This document shows, piece by piece, positions 6,946-8,549 of a stretch of 8,549 bases of DNA. The notes beneath the pieces were generated by a model. The model was not told the origin of the DNA, made no database searches, and was given only the letters and a program-made list of their open reading frames with translations. Position 1 is the stretch's first letter, and each line of letters begins with the position of its first letter. This DNA comes from Myxococcales bacterium (GTDB taxonomy: Bacteria > Myxococcota_A > Polyangia > Haliangiales > J016), in assembly GCA_014238595.1 (NCBI GenBank), contig JABAAV010000070.1, forward strand, positions 1 through 8,549, written 5' to 3'. A program made the position numbers and the translations under genes.

Positions 6946-8273
6946 CAGGTGTTTTCTTTGCGATTTATCCGAGCATCATCGAGTAAAATATTGGGGATGC
7001 CTCCTAAGCGACCTTGAAGATAGCTTTTACGAATATCTTTGTCATCGCGAGCATCTTGATAATCATTGAATGACAGAAGAATTGAATTACCATCAGATTT
7101 TCTCTCTGTAATCCACATTTCATCACATCTCAAAAGCGCTTGATCCATTGACAGGAGATCATGAGTCGTCATCAGTAATTGCGATCGGCTTTCCGCGCTA
7201 CAAGTTGTGAAATAATATTCTATGAGCTGTTTTATTAGTAACGAATGAAGACTGCGATCAATTTCATCAATAAATACTACTTTGGGAAATTGGATATCTG
7301 TGGCTGCAAGAAATGCTGGTAGCAAATCGATCATTCGTTGTGAACCATCTGATTCTTGCTTTATGTCAAATTCGATTTCCTCTCCCTGATTGTTTAGATG
7401 CAATGCAACCAGTTTTTTTGCGACAAGTTTTCCAGATTGGTGTCCCACAACACAAAATTCTTTCCCAAATTTATCAGGTATGGTAGCAAAATTTCCTTCC
7501 GCAACTTCTTTTTGTAAATCTCTTTTGGAAATTCCAAACTGATATATATTTTCCAATGAAATTTCTTGATTGCCTAGAGACGATATCCCAGTATCAAGCT
7601 GCGATATCATCTCACTCATCTTATTGGTCAGAGGATTGTTGTCATCAAACAAATTTCCACTATGGTTGAAATTTGAATTTGGGAAGATCAAAATCAAATC
7701 GTTCTTGAACCAATTGTAAACAGACTTAAAATTATCTATTTGCTGAGATATCGTATTGTTTAAAAATAATTGATTATCTCTTGTGCCTTGAAATACAAAA
7801 TTAAGGCGTTCATCTTTATTAAGAGTTTTGCCAAAGTCTATCTTGTCCCCTTCGCGATTGTATAAACTCTCTTCATGAGTCGGTAATATTTTAATCAATT
7901 TTTCTTCAACAACCTTGTTTTTGGTTACCGCAAAGCTGAATTCATAAATATAGTTGTCAATCAATAGTTCGAGGTTGAATCGTGAAGGTTTGTTGTCGCT
8001 TGTGTCATCTAAAAGATAAGATTCTGTGGGAATTGAACCCTCTGGGGTTGTTCCTTTAAGAACCATATATTGAACGAAGTTTAACGCTTGGATTAGATTG
8101 GTTTTGCCTGAAGCATTGCCTCCATAAATGGCGGCGATAGGTAAAATTTTTGTGTTGTATTGTGTGATTTTAGAAACACGATCACCATGTTGTTGTTCGT
8201 CACTCGCAATCATAGAAAAACAGACGGGATCACGAAAAGACCTCCAGTTTTCAATGGAAAAACGTATAATCAT
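6945..8273 (-). CDS. rloA: RloA-like (AbiLi-like) AAA-family ATPase
   Basis: A 442-residue ATPase of the AAA_15/AAA_21 (ABC/SMC-like, OLD-related) group. The N-terminus MIIRFSIENWRSFRD is the typical opening strand of these proteins. Walker A is GGNASGKTN (residues 51-59, Lys57), an ABC-signature-like SDGSQR lies at 308-313, Walker B is VVFIDEID (332-339; Asp336, Glu337), and a switch His371 follows in MTTHD. Residues about 90-300 form the lid/insertion. No nuclease domain is fused; the TOPRIM function sits in the next gene, rloB, which overlaps by one base. By analogy with AriA of PARIS, it may sense phage proteins and hold the TOPRIM partner in check; this is inference. The start is supported by AAGGAG 11 nt upstream and by the family N-terminus. 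It heads the minus-strand operon. Confidence 0.9.
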   Translation of the reverse strand: MIIRFSIENWRSFRDPVCFSMIASDEQQHGDRVSKITQYNTKILPIAAIYGGNASGKTNLIQALNFVQYMVLKGTTPEGSIPTESYLLDDTSDNKPSRFNLELLIDNYIYEFSFAVTKNKVVEEKLIKILPTHEESLYNREGDKIDFGKTLNKDERLNFVFQGTRDNQLFLNNTISQQIDNFKSVYNWFKNDLILIFPNSNFNHSGNLFDDNNPLTNKMSEMISQLDTGISSLGNQEISLENIYQFGISKRDLQKEVAEGNFATIPDKFGKEFCVVGHQSGKLVAKKLVALHLNNQGEEIEFDIKQESDGSQRMIDLLPAFLAATDIQFPKVVFIDEIDRSLHSLLIKQLIEYYFTTCSAESRSQLLMTTHDLLSMDQALLRCDEMWITERKSDGNSILLSFNDYQDARDDKDIRKSYLQGRLGGIPNILLDDARINRKENT

Positions 8274-8284
8274 TTTATCGAAGG

Positions 8285-8290
8285 CTCCTT
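8285..8290 (-). promoter_or_regulatory. Ribosome binding site of rloA
   Basis: AAGGAG on the minus strand lies 11 nt before the rloA ATG. The spacing is slightly long, but this is the only strong Shine-Dalgarno in front of the operon, and it fixes the start at 8273. Confidence 0.65.
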
Positions 8291-8298
8291 GTAGCTAT

Positions 8299-8328
8299 AA
8301 TCACATTAAACAGTGACTATGTGTGATT
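8299..8328. repeat. Inverted repeat AATCACA-N16-TGTGATT upstream of rloA
   Basis: Perfect 7-bp arms (8299-8305 and 8322-8328) flank a 16-bp spacer just upstream of the rloA ribosome binding site. It may be an operator over the rloAB promoter region or a leader hairpin. It is not a CRP-type site, because the half-sites are too far apart and in the reverse arrangement. Confidence 0.45.
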
Positions 8329-8347
8329 TTAGAGTCATATACCAAGC

Positions 8348-8372
8348 CATAAAGAGATAATATCTCCTTATG
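8348..8372. repeat. 25-bp near-perfect palindrome in the rloAB upstream region
   Basis: Arms CATAA-a-GAGATA and TATCTC-c-TTATG surround a single central A, so 11 of 12 arm positions pair. It lies 75-100 bp upstream of the rloA ATG and includes the stop codon of the gene fragment to the right. A one-base centre makes a DNA-binding-dimer operator more likely than an RNA hairpin, and there is no adjacent T-run on the minus strand to suggest a terminator. On the minus strand its centre reads TATTAT, a possible -10 hexamer without a good -35. Regulation of rloAB is inferred. Confidence 0.6.
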
Positions 8373-8549
8373 ACTGTTTTTTGGGGGTAATATCACCGAT
8401 GTTGGTGCTGAAGTGATAATCTGCTCTAAATACCAATATTAAAGATGAATTGATAAGCTGCACTGGATATAGCTCAAAGCGTTTAGATTGAAGCTTTTTC
8501 TAAAACAAACTGTGCTCCTTCTTGTTCAATCACTAGACTCTCTGACAGG
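8368..8549 (-). pseudogene. C-terminal end of an unrecognised gene, apparently frameshifted, running off the right edge
   Basis: From the window edge the minus strand reads 21 codons (LSESLVIEQEGAQFVLEK, then ASI) to TAA at 8483-8485. A second frame, open from 8499 to TAA at 8368-8370, gives 43 protein-like codons (starting KKLQSKRFELYPVQ, ending GDITPKKQS). Removing one A from the run of five A at 8495-8499 joins them seamlessly as ...FVLEK-LQSKRFELYP..., a C-terminus of about 60 residues. I infer a +1 slippage in the homopolymer, either a true mutation or a sequencing error; otherwise the gene simply ends at 8483. I do not recognise the family. It is co-directional with rloA, with 94 bp between the distal stop and the rloA ATG, and might belong to the same island. 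Confidence 0.45.

Noticed and set aside
8299..8328. CRP-like site upstream of rloA
   Set aside because: The TCACA and TGTGA half-sites are in the reversed order and too far apart for a CRP operator.
1..8549. CRISPR array, tRNA/rRNA genes, transposase or integrase genes
   Set aside because: No regularly spaced repeats, no tRNA-like cloverleaf or rRNA sequence, and no transposase or integrase motifs were seen on either strand.

Overview
This 8.5-kb window is AT-rich (by eye roughly 35-40% G+C) and looks like a bacterial accessory 'defence island'. No rRNA, tRNA, CRISPR array or intact mobile element is visible. The protein families, AT-rich codon use and Shine-Dalgarno-like sites suggest a low-GC Gram-negative bacterium, perhaps a gammaproteobacterium, but the host cannot be fixed from this sequence.

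Layout, left to right. (1) On the + strand, ending at 1924, is a gene for a DUF4209-family protein of at least 571 residues with a C-terminal RNxxxHG motif. Its open frame runs about 53 codons upstream of the first ATG without any start codon. A second frame, joinable across a GATG tandem repeat at 77-87, supplies a plausible N-terminus, so the gene looks 5'-frameshifted or 5'-incomplete. (2) A 437-bp convergent gap (1925-2361) holds only dyads, an 11-bp-period direct repeat and doubtful mini-ORFs. (3) A long minus-strand gene (2362-6153) encodes a 1263-residue SIR2-family protein: an N-terminal NAD-binding/NADase fold, then a very long, probably helical region with a likely DUF4020-type C-terminus. 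(4) A 168-bp spacer (6154-6321) holds a candidate promoter for the SIR2 gene, three dyads and an unexplained 43-codon open frame. (5) A two-gene minus-strand operon follows, sharing one base (TGATG): an AAA-family ATPase of the RloA/AbiLi type (6945-8273) and a TOPRIM-fold RloB/AbiLii-type protein (6322-6945). (6) The right edge carries a 25-bp near-perfect palindrome, then the C-terminal end of an unrecognised minus-strand gene whose frame seems broken at a run of five A.

How the genes may work together: RloA/RloB pairs (AbiL-like, and analogous to the ATPase plus TOPRIM-nuclease PARIS system) and SIR2-effector proteins with large C-terminal regions (DSR-like) are both linked to abortive-infection anti-phage defence. 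The minus-strand order, rloA-rloB then SIR2, allows co-transcription, but the candidate promoter and dyads before the SIR2 gene suggest it can be controlled separately. The DUF4209 protein carries an R-x4-H motif like HEPN ribonucleases, so the window may hold three different classes of effector (NADase, TOPRIM nuclease, HEPN-like RNase). Both outermost genes look frame-disrupted at slippage-prone tracts, as expected of a rapidly turning-over island; sequencing error is an alternative explanation.
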